The notes beneath the pieces were generated by a model that searched no databases, was not told where the DNA came from, and saw only the letters and a program-made list of their open reading frames with translations. This document shows positions 16,832 through 26,390 of a stretch of DNA of 64,000 nucleotides, piece by piece. Both the position numbers and the translations under genes were made by a program. This DNA is from Alistipes sp. (lineage in GTDB: Bacteria; Bacteroidota; Bacteroidia; Bacteroidales; Rikenellaceae). The stretch's first letter is position 1, and each line of letters opens with the position of its first letter. The stretch spans positions 124,001-188,000 of the forward strand of contig JALENN010000005.1 in the NCBI GenBank assembly GCA_022767745.1, given 5' to 3'.

Positions 16832-16891
16832 GGAAACAAAGGTAGGAATTTTTGCGCGCGCGGCAAAATAATTCTCCGCCGTGCGCCGACG

Positions 16892-16921
16892 AAAAACTCC
16901 CGCCCTGCAGCGGGCGGGAGT
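16892..16921 (-). terminator. Terminator of GH5 gene
   Basis: On the minus strand ACTCCCGCCC and GGGCGGGAGT form a 10-bp stem followed by TTTTTCG. Confidence 0.75.
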
Positions 16922-16972
16922 GGGGTATCGGTGTCGGGCGCGTGCGGCGATGGCGTGCCGCGCGTGCCTGTG

Positions 16973-18079
16973 TTATTTGTATCGCAGCAGCAGTTCGAGC
17001 ATGCGGCGGTCGAGCTTGTGGCCCTTGTAGTCCTCGTACTTGACGTCGTCGCGGCCGCTGTCCAGCACGCCGAACGAACCGTAGAGGTTCCACAGCGACC
17101 AGCCCCAGCCGTTCTCGGCGAAGATCGCGAGCTCGTCCTCCAGCCATGCCAGCGCCACGTCGTGCGGCGTACGGTTGTGGCAGCCGAACTCGCCTATGTG
17201 TACCGTCTTGCCTTCGCGCACCCACGGCATCCACTTGCTGTTGAGTGTCTCGCGCAGCCATTCGCGGTCGAACGTCTCGCCCTTGTCGTGCAGCGGCCAG
17301 CTGAGTTTCTCGCGCGGGTAGTACATTGGTCCGTCGCCGTAGACCCAGTTGGCGCCGTAGTGCGAGATGAGCATCGGCTGGTAGCCGCGGCCGCTCTGGA
17401 TGATGTTGCGCAGGTCGGCGATGCCCATCAGCGGGCGGTTGCCCACGTCCAGACCGTCGACTATGATCGTACGCGTGGGGCTGATGCGGCGTATGGTGTC
17501 GATCAGGTGCCGCACCACGTTTTCATACTTGGCGTCCTCGATGACGGGCGCCTCGTTTATGAGGTTGAAGCTGAGAATCTTCGACGAATACGACTTGTAA
17601 CGGTCGGCGAAGAGCTTCCAGTGGTGTTCGCACGCCTTGAGCGCCTCCTCGCTCTCGAAGAGGTTGGCCTCCTCGTGGGGCGGGTTGATGCAGTAGCCCG
17701 GCGCACGGTGGAAGTTGAGGTTGATGTGGATGTTGTACTGCTTTCCCAGCTCCACGACGCGGTCGATTTCGGCGATACGCTTCTCGTCGATCGTGTACCA
17801 GTTGTCGCGTGCCGTCCAGCACCAGTACGACAGGGGTATGCGGGCGAAGTTGAAACCCCACTCGGCCATGATCTCGAAATCCTCCTCGCTGAAGGTGGTC
17901 TGGTTGTCGGGGTTGAACTTGTTCAGAAAGTTGAATCCCTTCCACAGAACTTTTGGTTTGGCGGCGGCAGCCTCGGGATGCGGGCGCGAGTGTGCGGCGG
18001 CGGGGAGTGTCGCCGCTACGGCGGCTGCCCCAATGAGTCGCAGGAACTCTCCGCGGTCGATGGTCTTCGATATCTTCAT
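16973..18079 (-). CDS. Glycoside hydrolase family 5 (cellulase-fold) protein
   Basis: The 368-residue secreted protein has the GH5 (beta/alpha)8 fold. The general acid/base is Glu176 in FNLINEAP and the nucleophile is Glu297 in HIGEFGCHN; HYGANW and WGWSLWN are further family landmarks. The N-terminus DRGEFLRLIGAAAVAATLPAAA looks like a weak Tat-like signal with a single Arg before FL. The substrate (beta-glucan or beta-mannan are typical) cannot be read from the sequence. It has its own -7 box (TATATTTG at 18116-18123) and terminator. Confidence 0.9.
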   Translation of the reverse strand: MKISKTIDRGEFLRLIGAAAVAATLPAAAHSRPHPEAAAAKPKVLWKGFNFLNKFNPDNQTTFSEEDFEIMAEWGFNFARIPLSYWCWTARDNWYTIDEKRIAEIDRVVELGKQYNIHINLNFHRAPGYCINPPHEEANLFESEEALKACEHHWKLFADRYKSYSSKILSFNLINEAPVIEDAKYENVVRHLIDTIRRISPTRTIIVDGLDVGNRPLMGIADLRNIIQSGRGYQPMLISHYGANWVYGDGPMYYPREKLSWPLHDKGETFDREWLRETLNSKWMPWVREGKTVHIGEFGCHNRTPHDVALAWLEDELAIFAENGWGWSLWNLYGSFGVLDSGRDDVKYEDYKGHKLDRRMLELLLRYK

Positions 18080-18115
18080 ATATCAATACAGGGAAAGTGG
18101 TAGGTCAAGGTCTGC

Positions 18116-18123
18116 CAAATATA
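18116..18123 (-). promoter_or_regulatory. -7 box of GH5 gene
   Basis: The minus strand reads TATATTTG, 37 bp upstream of the start at 18079. Confidence 0.55.
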
Positions 18124-18187
18124 CTCTTTTTTCGCTTTTTGTGCAACTTTTTTCGCCACGGCAGCCCGCGCGGCCCGCCATATTGTG

Positions 18188-18212
18188 CAAAAAGCGGCCC
18201 GAAGACCGCTTT
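18188..18212 (-). terminator. Terminator of acyl-CoA synthetase gene
   Basis: On the minus strand AAAGCGG and CCGCTTT pair around TCTTCGGG and run into a short T tract (CCGCTTTTTG). Confidence 0.6.
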
Positions 18213-18238
18213 CTGCAATGGTGGTATGACGCCCCCGC

Positions 18239-19930
18239 CTATCGTGCCAGATCCTGATAGAGGAAGCGGCGGATGCTGCGCTTGGGGGTCTTCTCGAACT
18301 CCGACTTCATGATCACGTAGCCGGCGACCTTCTCATAGGCGGCAACCGAAGCGTTGAGCTGTACGATGTTCTGCTTCATGATCTCGTCGATGCCCTTCTC
18401 GTCGATGCCCTCCTGTGCCGCCTGGTCGAAGTCGGGCACGATGAGCGCCGTGAGGCGGCCGTTCTTCTCGACGATGAGCGACTCGAGCACCAGAGGCAGG
18501 TTGTTGAGCTTGTCCTCGATCTCCTCGGGGTAGATGTTCTGCCCCGTGCCGGTGAGTATCATGGTCTTGCAGCGGCCGCGTATGTAGAGCGTGCCGTCGG
18601 GGTCCATCGTTCCCATGTCGCCCGTGTGGAGCCAGCCCTCGTCGTCGATGACGGCGCGCGTGGCCTCCTCGTTCTTGTAGTATCCGGCCATGACGTGCTC
18701 GCCGCGGATGAGTATCTCGCCCGGCGTATGCTCGGGGTCGGTAGAGTCGATGCGGGCCTCGAGCAGTCCCTTGAGGTAGCGGCCGCACGAGCTGTTCTTG
18801 AACTCTGTGGGAGTCGAGAAGCTGATGAGCGGGCCGCACTCGGTCATGCCGTAGCCTATCGTTATCGGGAAATCTATCTTGCGCAGGAACGACTCGGTCT
18901 CCTGGTTCATCGGGGCGCCGCCCACGATGAATATCTTTACCTGCCCGCCGAACGATGCCATCATCTTCGAGCGTATGATCGAGTAGAGGGCCGTGTTGAG
19001 CAGGGGTATCTTCATGGCGATACTCATGGGGCCCTTCTCGAGCATGGGCATGATCTGCTTGCGGTAGACCTTCTCCAGCACCAGCGGCACGCTGCAGATG
19101 ATGGTGGGGCGAACGCTCTGCATGGCCTCGACGAGGATCTTGGGCGAGGGTATGCGTCCGAGCAGCGTTATGTGGGCGCCGACGGCCAGCTGTGTCAGGA
19201 AGTCGAACGCGCAGCCGTAGGCGTGTGCCAGGGGCAGGAACGAGAGCGTGCGTCCGCCGCAGTGGAAGAAGGGCTTGCCCGTCGTGGGGTCGATGACGCT
19301 GCTGGCGAAGACGACATTTCCCGTGAGGTTGTTCACCGTCAGCATGACACCCTTCGACGAGCCCGTCGTGCCTGACGTGTAGTTGAGCAGGATGATGCGG
19401 TCGTTGGGTATGTCGGGATATTTTATGTCGTCGGTGCCGAAATGCTTGCCGTAGTTGTCGTTATAGGCCTTGTGGGCGCTCTTGACGGCGCGCTTCACGT
19501 GCGAATCGTCGCGTTCGTAGGTGAGGTTGAAGTCCGTGAGCGAGAAGATGGCCTCAAGCGACGGCATGCGCGCCGGGTCGAGGTTGGCCATGAAGTTGTC
19601 GCCGATGAAGAGCATGCGGCTCTCCGAGTGGTTGATGATGTTCATCATGTCGGCAGGATTGAAATCCTGCAGTATGGGCACGATGACGGCACCGTAGGTG
19701 ATTGTGGCGATGTAGGTTACGCACCAGCGTATGTTGTTGCGGCCGATGAGCGCAATCTTGTCGCCCTGGCGTATGCCTGCCTCGCGGAAGAGCAGGTGCA
19801 GCTTGGCGACTTCGCGGGCCGTGTCGAGATACGAGAGGCTGTCGCCGCCGAAGTAGTCGGTCAGTGCCGGCAGGTCGCTGTTCTGGCGGAAGCTCGTCTC
19901 GTATATTTTAATAAGATTCTCCTTCAGCAT
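18239..19930 (-). CDS. AMP-dependent synthetase / long-chain fatty acid-CoA ligase
   Basis: This 563-residue ANL-superfamily enzyme should activate a fatty acid with ATP to the acyl-adenylate and then load it onto CoA. The P-loop-like motif is LLNYTSGTTGSSKGVML, the A5 motif is TIGYGMTECGPL, and the hinge and C-terminal motifs are WLHTGDMGTMDPDGTLYIRGR and a lysine in the PKRSIRRFLYQDLAR end. The length is normal. It lies 64 bp after plsY in the same direction, consistent with a role in phospholipid acyl supply. Substrate chain length cannot be inferred. Confidence 0.9.
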   Translation of the reverse strand: MLKENLIKIYETSFRQNSDLPALTDYFGGDSLSYLDTAREVAKLHLLFREAGIRQGDKIALIGRNNIRWCVTYIATITYGAVIVPILQDFNPADMMNIINHSESRMLFIGDNFMANLDPARMPSLEAIFSLTDFNLTYERDDSHVKRAVKSAHKAYNDNYGKHFGTDDIKYPDIPNDRIILLNYTSGTTGSSKGVMLTVNNLTGNVVFASSVIDPTTGKPFFHCGGRTLSFLPLAHAYGCAFDFLTQLAVGAHITLLGRIPSPKILVEAMQSVRPTIICSVPLVLEKVYRKQIMPMLEKGPMSIAMKIPLLNTALYSIIRSKMMASFGGQVKIFIVGGAPMNQETESFLRKIDFPITIGYGMTECGPLISFSTPTEFKNSSCGRYLKGLLEARIDSTDPEHTPGEILIRGEHVMAGYYKNEEATRAVIDDEGWLHTGDMGTMDPDGTLYIRGRCKTMILTGTGQNIYPEEIEDKLNNLPLVLESLIVEKNGRLTALIVPDFDQAAQEGIDEKGIDEIMKQNIVQLNASVAAYEKVAGYVIMKSEFEKTPKRSIRRFLYQDLAR

Positions 19931-19994
19931 GGTGTGTATGGTTTACGTCGGATCGCCTCGCCGTCTTCGTGCGGCGGCATTCGATACGGCGGGG

Positions 19995-20765
19995 TTATTT
20001 GTTGTTGTCGGGGCGCTGCGGCTCGGTGGTGTTGTCGGCTGGATGGGGCTCTGCGGCCGGGCTAGTGGCTGCGGGGTCCTTCGGGGCGGGCTCGTGCGGC
20101 CGCCAGATGTATATCTTCGACTCGGTGCCGGCCTTGAGGCGCTCGATGTTCTTGCGGTGCGACCACAGCAGCAGTCCGGCCACGATGAAGGCGAAGATGA
20201 CGAACGATATTGACACGTCCTTCTCGCGCGACCACTCCATCGACGAGTAGATCATCGCCAGGAAGGGGAAGCTGCAGCCTGCCGTCATCGAGGCCAGCGA
20301 CACGTAGTGGGTGACCATGAAGATCAGCACCCATACGGCGAAGCAGAGCAGCACCACGAGCGGGTAGATACCCGTGATGGCGCCCACGAGCGTGGCGACG
20401 CCCTTGCCGCCCTTGAATCCGGCGAAGATGGGGAATATGTGTCCGAGCACGGCGGCGAATACGCCCATGATCTTGAGGTTGATGAGCCATGCCGACGAGA
20501 TGTCGATGTCGTAGCGCAGGATGCCTATGAGCGATACTGCGACAAAGCCCTTGAAGAAGTCGAGCACGAATACGGGCAGGGCGGCGCGGCGGCCCAGCAC
20601 GCGCAGCATGTTGGTGGTGCCGGCGTTCTTGCTGCCGTGTTCGCGGATGTCGATGCCGTAGTATTTCTTGCCTATCCACACGGCGCTGGGGATTGATCCC
20701 AGCAGGTAGGCTATGATGAGCATCGTGACGGCGCAGTAGTATGTTATAAGACTCCAGTTTTCCAT
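19995..20765 (-). CDS. plsY: Glycerol-3-phosphate acyltransferase PlsY
   Basis: This 256-residue inner-membrane enzyme acylates glycerol-3-phosphate from acyl-phosphate. The three PlsY motifs are visible: YLLGSIPSAVWIGK, HGSKNAGTTNMLR and the GFKGGKGVATLVGA loop. Five to six helices cover residues 1-200. Residues 225-256 form a Pro/Ala/Asp/Asn-rich hydrophilic tail (ending PQRPDNNK) that is not part of the catalytic fold. It is upstream of the acyl-CoA synthetase gene. Confidence 0.95.
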   Translation of the reverse strand: MENWSLITYYCAVTMLIIAYLLGSIPSAVWIGKKYYGIDIREHGSKNAGTTNMLRVLGRRAALPVFVLDFFKGFVAVSLIGILRYDIDISSAWLINLKIMGVFAAVLGHIFPIFAGFKGGKGVATLVGAITGIYPLVVLLCFAVWVLIFMVTHYVSLASMTAGCSFPFLAMIYSSMEWSREKDVSISFVIFAFIVAGLLLWSHRKNIERLKAGTESKIYIWRPHEPAPKDPAATSPAAEPHPADNTTEPQRPDNNK

Positions 20766-20985
20766 TTCGCGAGGGTGTTAATTTGCAAAAAAAGACAGCC
20801 GGCTGCGGCCTGGCGGGCCGAGCGGATGCAACCTTATTTTGTTACAAAGATATACAAAGATTTTTACTTAACCATCGTTTGCGGCAAAATTCGACTTGCG
20901 TACGCTATCGGGCGGGACCGTGCGGCGCCGCCGGAAAGTGGGTGAAGGAGCGCCGCCGGGGCTTTTACTTTTCGCGAAAAATGAT

Positions 20986-20993
20986 TAACTTTG
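20986..20993 (+). promoter_or_regulatory. -7 box of YitT-family gene
   Basis: TAACTTTG lies 26 bp upstream of the ATG at 21020 and excludes the much longer upstream reading frame. A TTTT near 20963-20966 sits at the -33 distance. Confidence 0.6.
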
Positions 20994-21019
20994 TTGCCTT
21001 ATGGATAACAATAACTAAA

Positions 21020-22024
21020 ATGGTTGCACGAAACGTAATAAACGAAACCGTCGGCAAGTGGTCATGGTGGAAGGAGATGCTGACGATAGTGGCCGGATGC
21101 GTGATCGTATCCGTTGGATTCGTATTCTTCATCAACCCCTACAACATCGTTCCGGGCGGTGTCTACGGCCTGGGCATTGTCATGCACAACATCTTCCCCT
21201 CGGTGCAGGTGGGTACCTTCGGATACATGTTCGACGTGCCGCTGCTCATAACCGCCATACTCATCTTCGGCCGGCAGTTCGGCGGACGCACGCTCTTTGC
21301 GGCCTGCATGACGCCCGGTCTGATGAACCTGCTCTCGTCGCTGGCATACCCCAGCCGTGAGGCGCTGCAGTCGCTCGACCCCTCGCAGCTGCTCGGCGGC
21401 GTGCTCGACCTGTCGGACCACCTGATGCTTACCTGCATCCTCGGCGGCTCGATGATAGGTCTCGGACTCGGCCTTGTCGTGCGCAGCAACGCCACCACGG
21501 GCGGTACGGATATCGTGGCCATGATAATGAACCGCTACCTGCACGTCAAGTTCTCGCACGGCGTGCTTCTGGCCGATGCGTGCGTCGTGCTCTCGGGTCT
21601 GGTCGTTATCGGCTTCGGCATAGGTATCGGTCCCGAAGGTGATGCGGGCGACCGCGGATGGCTCCTGTCGCTCTATTCGCTCATAACGATATTCATCGCC
21701 TCGCGGGTGGTGGACTACGCCATCGACGGTTCGTCGTATGACAAGCTGCTCTTCATCATAAGCAACAACCGCTCGGAACAGCTGCGCGACTACATAATCA
21801 ACAGCATGGACCGCAGCGCTACCTACCTCAAGGCGTCGGGCATGTACAGCCGCGACGACAAGGAGATGATATTCCTTGTCGTGAGCCGCCGCGAGGTGGC
21901 GCAGGTCGAGCGCAAGATAAAGGAGATCGATCCCCGTGCGTTTGTCGTGGTGACCAACGCCTACGACACCTACGGAGAGGGATTCAAGCCGTTCCCCGAC
22001 AAGGATTCGATCCTCAACAGCTAA
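21020..22024 (+). CDS. YitT family membrane protein (DUF161/DUF2179)
   Basis: The 334-residue protein has about five to six transmembrane helices (residues 18-250) containing FFINPYNIVPGGVYGLGIV and TGGTDIVAMI, typical of YitT proteins. A cytoplasmic C-terminal DUF2179 domain follows (about 265-325, ending TYGEGFKPF). The family is suspected of transport but no substrate is established. The frame is open far upstream, but the promoter box at 20986-20993 fixes the start at 21020. miaB follows 16 bp after the stop. Confidence 0.88.
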   Translation: MVARNVINETVGKWSWWKEMLTIVAGCVIVSVGFVFFINPYNIVPGGVYGLGIVMHNIFPSVQVGTFGYMFDVPLLITAILIFGRQFGGRTLFAACMTPGLMNLLSSLAYPSREALQSLDPSQLLGGVLDLSDHLMLTCILGGSMIGLGLGLVVRSNATTGGTDIVAMIMNRYLHVKFSHGVLLADACVVLSGLVVIGFGIGIGPEGDAGDRGWLLSLYSLITIFIASRVVDYAIDGSSYDKLLFIISNNRSEQLRDYIINSMDRSATYLKASGMYSRDDKEMIFLVVSRREVAQVERKIKEIDPRAFVVVTNAYDTYGEGFKPFPDKDSILNS

Positions 22025-22040
22025 CCAACCAGCATACCCT

Positions 22041-23390
22041 ATGATTGACAAGAATACGTTGAGGCCCGCAACGGGCGACGGCCGCCGTCTCTTCGTGGAG
22101 ACATACGGCTGCCAGATGAACGTCGGAGACACCGAGATAGTGGTTTCGGTGATGCAGCGCGAAGGATATGTCTATACCGACCGTATAGAGGATGCCGACG
22201 TGGTGCTGATAAACACCTGCTCGATACGCGACAACGCCGAGCAGCGCATATGGGGCCGCCTGCGCGAGCTGCGTGGCCTGCGTCGCCGCCGTCCCTCGCT
22301 GCTGATCGGCATCATCGGCTGCATGGCCGAGCGCCTGAAGGAGCGCCTTATCGAGGGCGACGACGCCGTCGATGTGGTTGCCGGCCCCGATGCCTACCGC
22401 GACCTGCCGCGCCTTGTGCGTGAGGCCGAGGCCGGAGGCAAGGGAGTGAACGTGCTGCTCTCGACCGAGGAGACCTATGCCGAGATCGCCCCCGTGCGTC
22501 TCGACCGCAACGGCGTGAGCGCCTTTGTGGCCATCATGCGCGGCTGCGACAACTTCTGCTCCTATTGTGTCGTTCCATATACCCGCGGCCGCGAGCGCAG
22601 CCGCGACGCCGCCACCATCGTGGCCGAGGCGCGTACCCTGTTCGAGAACGGCTACCGCGAGGTGACGCTGCTCGGGCAGAACGTCAACTCGTACCGTACG
22701 GGCGACGTCGATTTCCCGGCGCTGCTGAAGTCGGTGGCCGAGATATCGCCTCTGCTGCGCGTGCGTTTCGCCACGTCGCATCCCAAGGACATGAGCGACC
22801 GTCTGATCGAGACGATGGCCTCGATGCCCAACATCTGCCGCGCCATACACCTGCCCGCACAGTCGGGTTCGTCGGCCGTGTTGGAGCGCATGAACCGTAA
22901 ATATACGCGCGAGTGGTACCTCGGGCGCGTGGAGGCCATACGCCGCCTGATGCCCGACTGTGCCATCACGACCGACCTTATAGCCGGCTTCTGCGGCGAG
23001 ACGGAGGAGGACCACCGTGCCACGCTCTCGCTCATGGAGCAGGTGGGGTACGACTTCGCATATATGTTCAAGTATTCGGAGCGTCCGGGTACCTTCGCCC
23101 AGCGTCACCTGCCCGATGACATACCCGACGAGGTGAAGACGCGGCGTCTGACCGAGATAATAAACCTGCAGAACGAGCTTTCGGAGCAGAGTAACCGCCG
23201 CGACGTGGGCAAGGAGTTCGAGATTCTGGTCGAGGGTGTCTCGAAACGCAGCGCCGACCAGCTCTTCGGCCGCACGTCGCAGAACAAGGTCGTTGTGTTC
23301 GACCGCGGCAACCACGCGGCGGGCGACTATGTGCGCGTGCGCGTTACGGGCTGCTCGTCGGCAACGCTCTACGGCGAGGAGATACTGTAG
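22041..23390 (+). CDS. miaB: tRNA-2-methylthio-N6-dimethylallyladenosine synthase
   Basis: This 449-residue radical-SAM methylthiotransferase modifies i6A37 of tRNAs reading UNN codons. The N-terminal cluster ligands are in ETYGCQMNVGD, LINTCSIRDNAE and IIGCMAERL. The radical-SAM CxxxCxxC is in RGCDNFCSYCVVPYTRG. A C-terminal TRAM domain covers about 385-449. The length is normal. It is 16 bp downstream of the YitT gene and probably co-transcribed. Confidence 0.96.
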   Translation: MIDKNTLRPATGDGRRLFVETYGCQMNVGDTEIVVSVMQREGYVYTDRIEDADVVLINTCSIRDNAEQRIWGRLRELRGLRRRRPSLLIGIIGCMAERLKERLIEGDDAVDVVAGPDAYRDLPRLVREAEAGGKGVNVLLSTEETYAEIAPVRLDRNGVSAFVAIMRGCDNFCSYCVVPYTRGRERSRDAATIVAEARTLFENGYREVTLLGQNVNSYRTGDVDFPALLKSVAEISPLLRVRFATSHPKDMSDRLIETMASMPNICRAIHLPAQSGSSAVLERMNRKYTREWYLGRVEAIRRLMPDCAITTDLIAGFCGETEEDHRATLSLMEQVGYDFAYMFKYSERPGTFAQRHLPDDIPDEVKTRRLTEIINLQNELSEQSNRRDVGKEFEILVEGVSKRSADQLFGRTSQNKVVVFDRGNHAAGDYVRVRVTGCSSATLYGEEIL

Positions 23391-23494
23391 GGGTTTGTAT
23401 TCCGCCCGCAGGCCGCTTGCGCCATTTCTTGCGGGAGAACATATGGTTCGGTATCCGCAGCCTTTTCGGACTGTCAGGCGCATGGTAAAATGAA

Positions 23495-23530
23495 AAACTC
23501 TCCGCTTCCCTTTCGGGAGGCGGAGAGTTT
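23495..23530. terminator. Bidirectional terminator between miaB and ppdK
   Basis: AAACTCTCCGC and GCGGAGAGTTT pair around TTCCCTTTCGGGAG. T-rich runs follow on both strands (CCGTTTT on plus, TTTTTCATTTT on minus), serving the convergent genes. Confidence 0.8.
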
Positions 23531-23557
23531 CCGTTTTAAGACCCTGTGGTCGGGATC

Positions 23558-26287
23558 CTATCGCTGGTTGAGGGCGGCGTGGGCAGCGGCCAGGCGTGCG
23601 ATGGGCACGCGGAAGGGTGAGCAGCTTACGTAGTTGAGACCTGCGTAGTGACAGAACTCCACCGACGAGGGCTCGCCTCCGTGCTCGCCGCAGATACCGC
23701 ACTTGAGGTCGGGGCGCGTGCCGCGGCCCTTGAATACGGCCTCGCGGATGAGCTGGCCGACGCCGTTGCGGTCCAGTATCTGGAACGGGTCGTTCTTCAG
23801 GATGCCCTTCTCGAGGTATGTGGGAAGGAACTTGGCGATGTCGTCACGCGAGAATCCGAGCGTCATCTGCGTAAGGTCGTTCGTACCGAACGAGAAGAAC
23901 TCGGCAACCTCGGCGATCTGGTTGGCGGTGACGGCGGCACGCGGAACCTCGATCATCGTACCTACCAGGTAGTCGATCTTGTCGTTGCGCTCGGCGAAGA
24001 CGGCATTGGCCGTACGGTCGATGACGTTCTTCTGGTAGCGCAGCTCCTTGTGGTTGCCCACCAGCGGAACCATGATCTCGACCTTGACGTCGATGCCCGT
24101 GGCGTGGACGTTCATTGCGGCCTCGATGATGGCGCGCGTCTGCATCTCGGTGATCTCGGGATAGGTGTTGCCCAGACGGCAGCCGCGGTGTCCCAGCATG
24201 GGGTTGACCTCGTTCAGGTACTCAACCTTGGCGGCGATCTTCTCATAGGGGACGTTCATCTCGGCGGCCAGCTCGCGCTGCTCCTTCTCGGTGTGGGGAG
24301 CGAACTCGTGCAAGGGCGGGTCGAGCAGACGGATGATTACGGGATAGCCGTTCATGGCCTTGAACAGACCCTCGAAGTCGCTGCGCTGCATGGGCAGCAG
24401 CTTGGCCAGGGCCACGCGGCGGCCTGCCTCGTCGTCGGCGAGGATCATCTCGCGCACGGCCTTGATGCGGTCGCCCTCGAAGAACATGTGCTCCGTACGG
24501 CACAGACCGATACCCTCGGCGCCGAAGGCGAAGGCCTGGGCGGCGTCACGCGGCGTGTCGGCGTTGGCGCGTACCTTCATCGTGGCATACTTGCCCGCCA
24601 GCTCCATCAGCTTGCCGAAGTCGCCGCTCAGGTCGGCATCCTTCGTTGCAACCTGTCCGAGGTAAACCTCTCCGGTCGAGCCGTTGAGCGAGATCCAGTC
24701 GCCCTCCTTGATGGTGTATCCGTTGACCGAGATGGTGCGTGCCTTGTAGTCGATCTCCAGCTCGCCGGCGCCCGATACGCAGCACTTGCCCATACCGCGG
24801 GCAACGACGGCGGCGTGCGAGGTCATACCTCCGCGGGCGGTGAGGATACCGGCGGCGTCGAGCATGCCCTTCAGGTCCTCGGGCGAGGTCTCGATACGTA
24901 CCAGCACGGCCTTCTGGCCCGTCTTGGCAAGCATCTTCTCGGCATCCTCGGCGAAGAATACGACGGGACCCGTGGCGGCACCCGGCGATGCGGGCAGACC
25001 CTTGACGATAACCTTGGCGTTCTTGATCGCCGTCTTGTCGAAGACGGGGTGCAGAAGCTCGTCGAGCTTGGCAGGCTCGCAGCGCAGTACGGCGGTCTTC
25101 TCGTCGATGAGGCCCTCGCGCAGCATGTCCATGGCGATCTTCACCATGGCGGCGCCGGTACGCTTGCCGTTGCGGCACTGCAGCATCCACAGTTTGCCGT
25201 CCTGGATTGTGAACTCGATGTCCTGCATGTCCTTGAAGTACTGCTCCAGATGGTGCTGTATCTCGTTCAGCTCGGCGAATACCGTCGGCATAACCTCCTC
25301 GAGCGAGGGGTACTTCTCGGCACGTACCTCCTCGGGGATGTTCTGAGCCTTGGCCCAGCGGCGCGATCCCTCGATGGTGATCTGCTGCGGCGTGCGGATA
25401 CCCGCTACCACGTCCTCGCCCTGTGCGTTTACGAGGTACTCGCCGTTGAAGATGTTCTCGCCCGTGGCGGCGTCGCGCGAGAAGGCTACGCCCGTGGCCG
25501 AGTTGTCACCCATGTTGCCGAATACCATCGCCTGAACCGATACGGCGGTGCCCCACTCGGCGGGAATGTTGTTGAGTTTGCGGTAGAGGATGGCGCGCTC
25601 GTTCATCCATGAACCGAACACGGCGCATACGGCACCCCACAGCTGGTCCCACGGGTTGACGGGGAACTCCGAGCCGGTGCGCTCCTTGACCGCCTTGCGG
25701 AAGGCTGCCACGAGCTCCTTAAGGTCGTCGGTCGTCAGGTCGGTGTCCATCTTCACGCCGCGGCGCTTCTTCTGCTCCTCGATGAGCACCTCGAACGGGT
25801 CGTGATCCTCCTTCGAGGCGGGCTTCATGCCCAGTACCACGTCGCCGTACATCTGCACGAAGCGGCGGTACGAGTCCCATGCGAAGCGGGCGTTGCCCGT
25901 ACGCTTGGCTACGGCCTCGACGGCCTCGTCGTTCATACCAAGGTTGAGGATCGTATCCATCATGCCGGGCATCGAGGCGCGCGCACCCGAACGAACCGAT
26001 ACCAGCAGCGGCATCTCCTTGTCGCCGAACTTCATGCCCGTAAGGCGCTCGATGTTCTTCATGGCCTTCTCCACCTCGGGACGCAGCATCTCGATGATGG
26101 CCTCCTTGCCGTGCTTGTAGTATTCGGCACATACTTCGGTGGTTATGGTGAATCCGGGAGGTACGGGGATGCCTATCAGGTTCATCTCGGCCAGATTGGC
26201 GCCCTTGCCTCCGAGCAGCTCTCTCATTTTTCCGTTACCCTCAGCCTCTTTGTTGCCGAAGGTGTAGACACGTTTTACGTCTGTCAT
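23558..26287 (-). CDS. ppdK: Pyruvate, phosphate dikinase
   Basis: This 909-residue cytosolic enzyme interconverts pyruvate, ATP and phosphate with phosphoenolpyruvate, AMP and PPi, central to anaerobic glycolysis/gluconeogenesis in Bacteroidota. The N-terminal nucleotide-binding domain (about 1-340) starts with GNKEAEGNGKMRELLGGKGANL. The phospho-histidine domain contains GGMTSHAAVVARGMGK. The C-terminal PEP/pyruvate barrel contains GIGLCRTEHMFF and SFGTNDLTQMTLGFSRDD. The length is full. A consensus promoter precedes it. Confidence 0.97.
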   Translation of the reverse strand: MTDVKRVYTFGNKEAEGNGKMRELLGGKGANLAEMNLIGIPVPPGFTITTEVCAEYYKHGKEAIIEMLRPEVEKAMKNIERLTGMKFGDKEMPLLVSVRSGARASMPGMMDTILNLGMNDEAVEAVAKRTGNARFAWDSYRRFVQMYGDVVLGMKPASKEDHDPFEVLIEEQKKRRGVKMDTDLTTDDLKELVAAFRKAVKERTGSEFPVNPWDQLWGAVCAVFGSWMNERAILYRKLNNIPAEWGTAVSVQAMVFGNMGDNSATGVAFSRDAATGENIFNGEYLVNAQGEDVVAGIRTPQQITIEGSRRWAKAQNIPEEVRAEKYPSLEEVMPTVFAELNEIQHHLEQYFKDMQDIEFTIQDGKLWMLQCRNGKRTGAAMVKIAMDMLREGLIDEKTAVLRCEPAKLDELLHPVFDKTAIKNAKVIVKGLPASPGAATGPVVFFAEDAEKMLAKTGQKAVLVRIETSPEDLKGMLDAAGILTARGGMTSHAAVVARGMGKCCVSGAGELEIDYKARTISVNGYTIKEGDWISLNGSTGEVYLGQVATKDADLSGDFGKLMELAGKYATMKVRANADTPRDAAQAFAFGAEGIGLCRTEHMFFEGDRIKAVREMILADDEAGRRVALAKLLPMQRSDFEGLFKAMNGYPVIIRLLDPPLHEFAPHTEKEQRELAAEMNVPYEKIAAKVEYLNEVNPMLGHRGCRLGNTYPEITEMQTRAIIEAAMNVHATGIDVKVEIMVPLVGNHKELRYQKNVIDRTANAVFAERNDKIDYLVGTMIEVPRAAVTANQIAEVAEFFSFGTNDLTQMTLGFSRDDIAKFLPTYLEKGILKNDPFQILDRNGVGQLIREAVFKGRGTRPDLKCGICGEHGGEPSSVEFCHYAGLNYVSCSPFRVPIARLAAAHAALNQR

Positions 26288-26359
26288 AGATTCCGTTTTT
26301 TTATTATTGTGATGATTGTATGTGTTCGATTTTTGACTTTATCGTGTTTGAATGTTATA

Positions 26360-26390
26360 CAAAATTATAACTTTTTCATTAACGTGCAAA
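26360..26390 (-). promoter_or_regulatory. ppdK promoter
   Basis: On the minus strand TTTG (26390-26387), a 19-bp spacer, then TAATTTTG (26367-26360). The -33 element lies inside the 3' end of the upstream EEP-like gene. Confidence 0.7.

Noticed and set aside
22014..23702. A 562-codon antisense frame covering miaB.
   Set aside because: It is a shadow of miaB, whose radical-SAM and TRAM motifs are intact on the plus strand.
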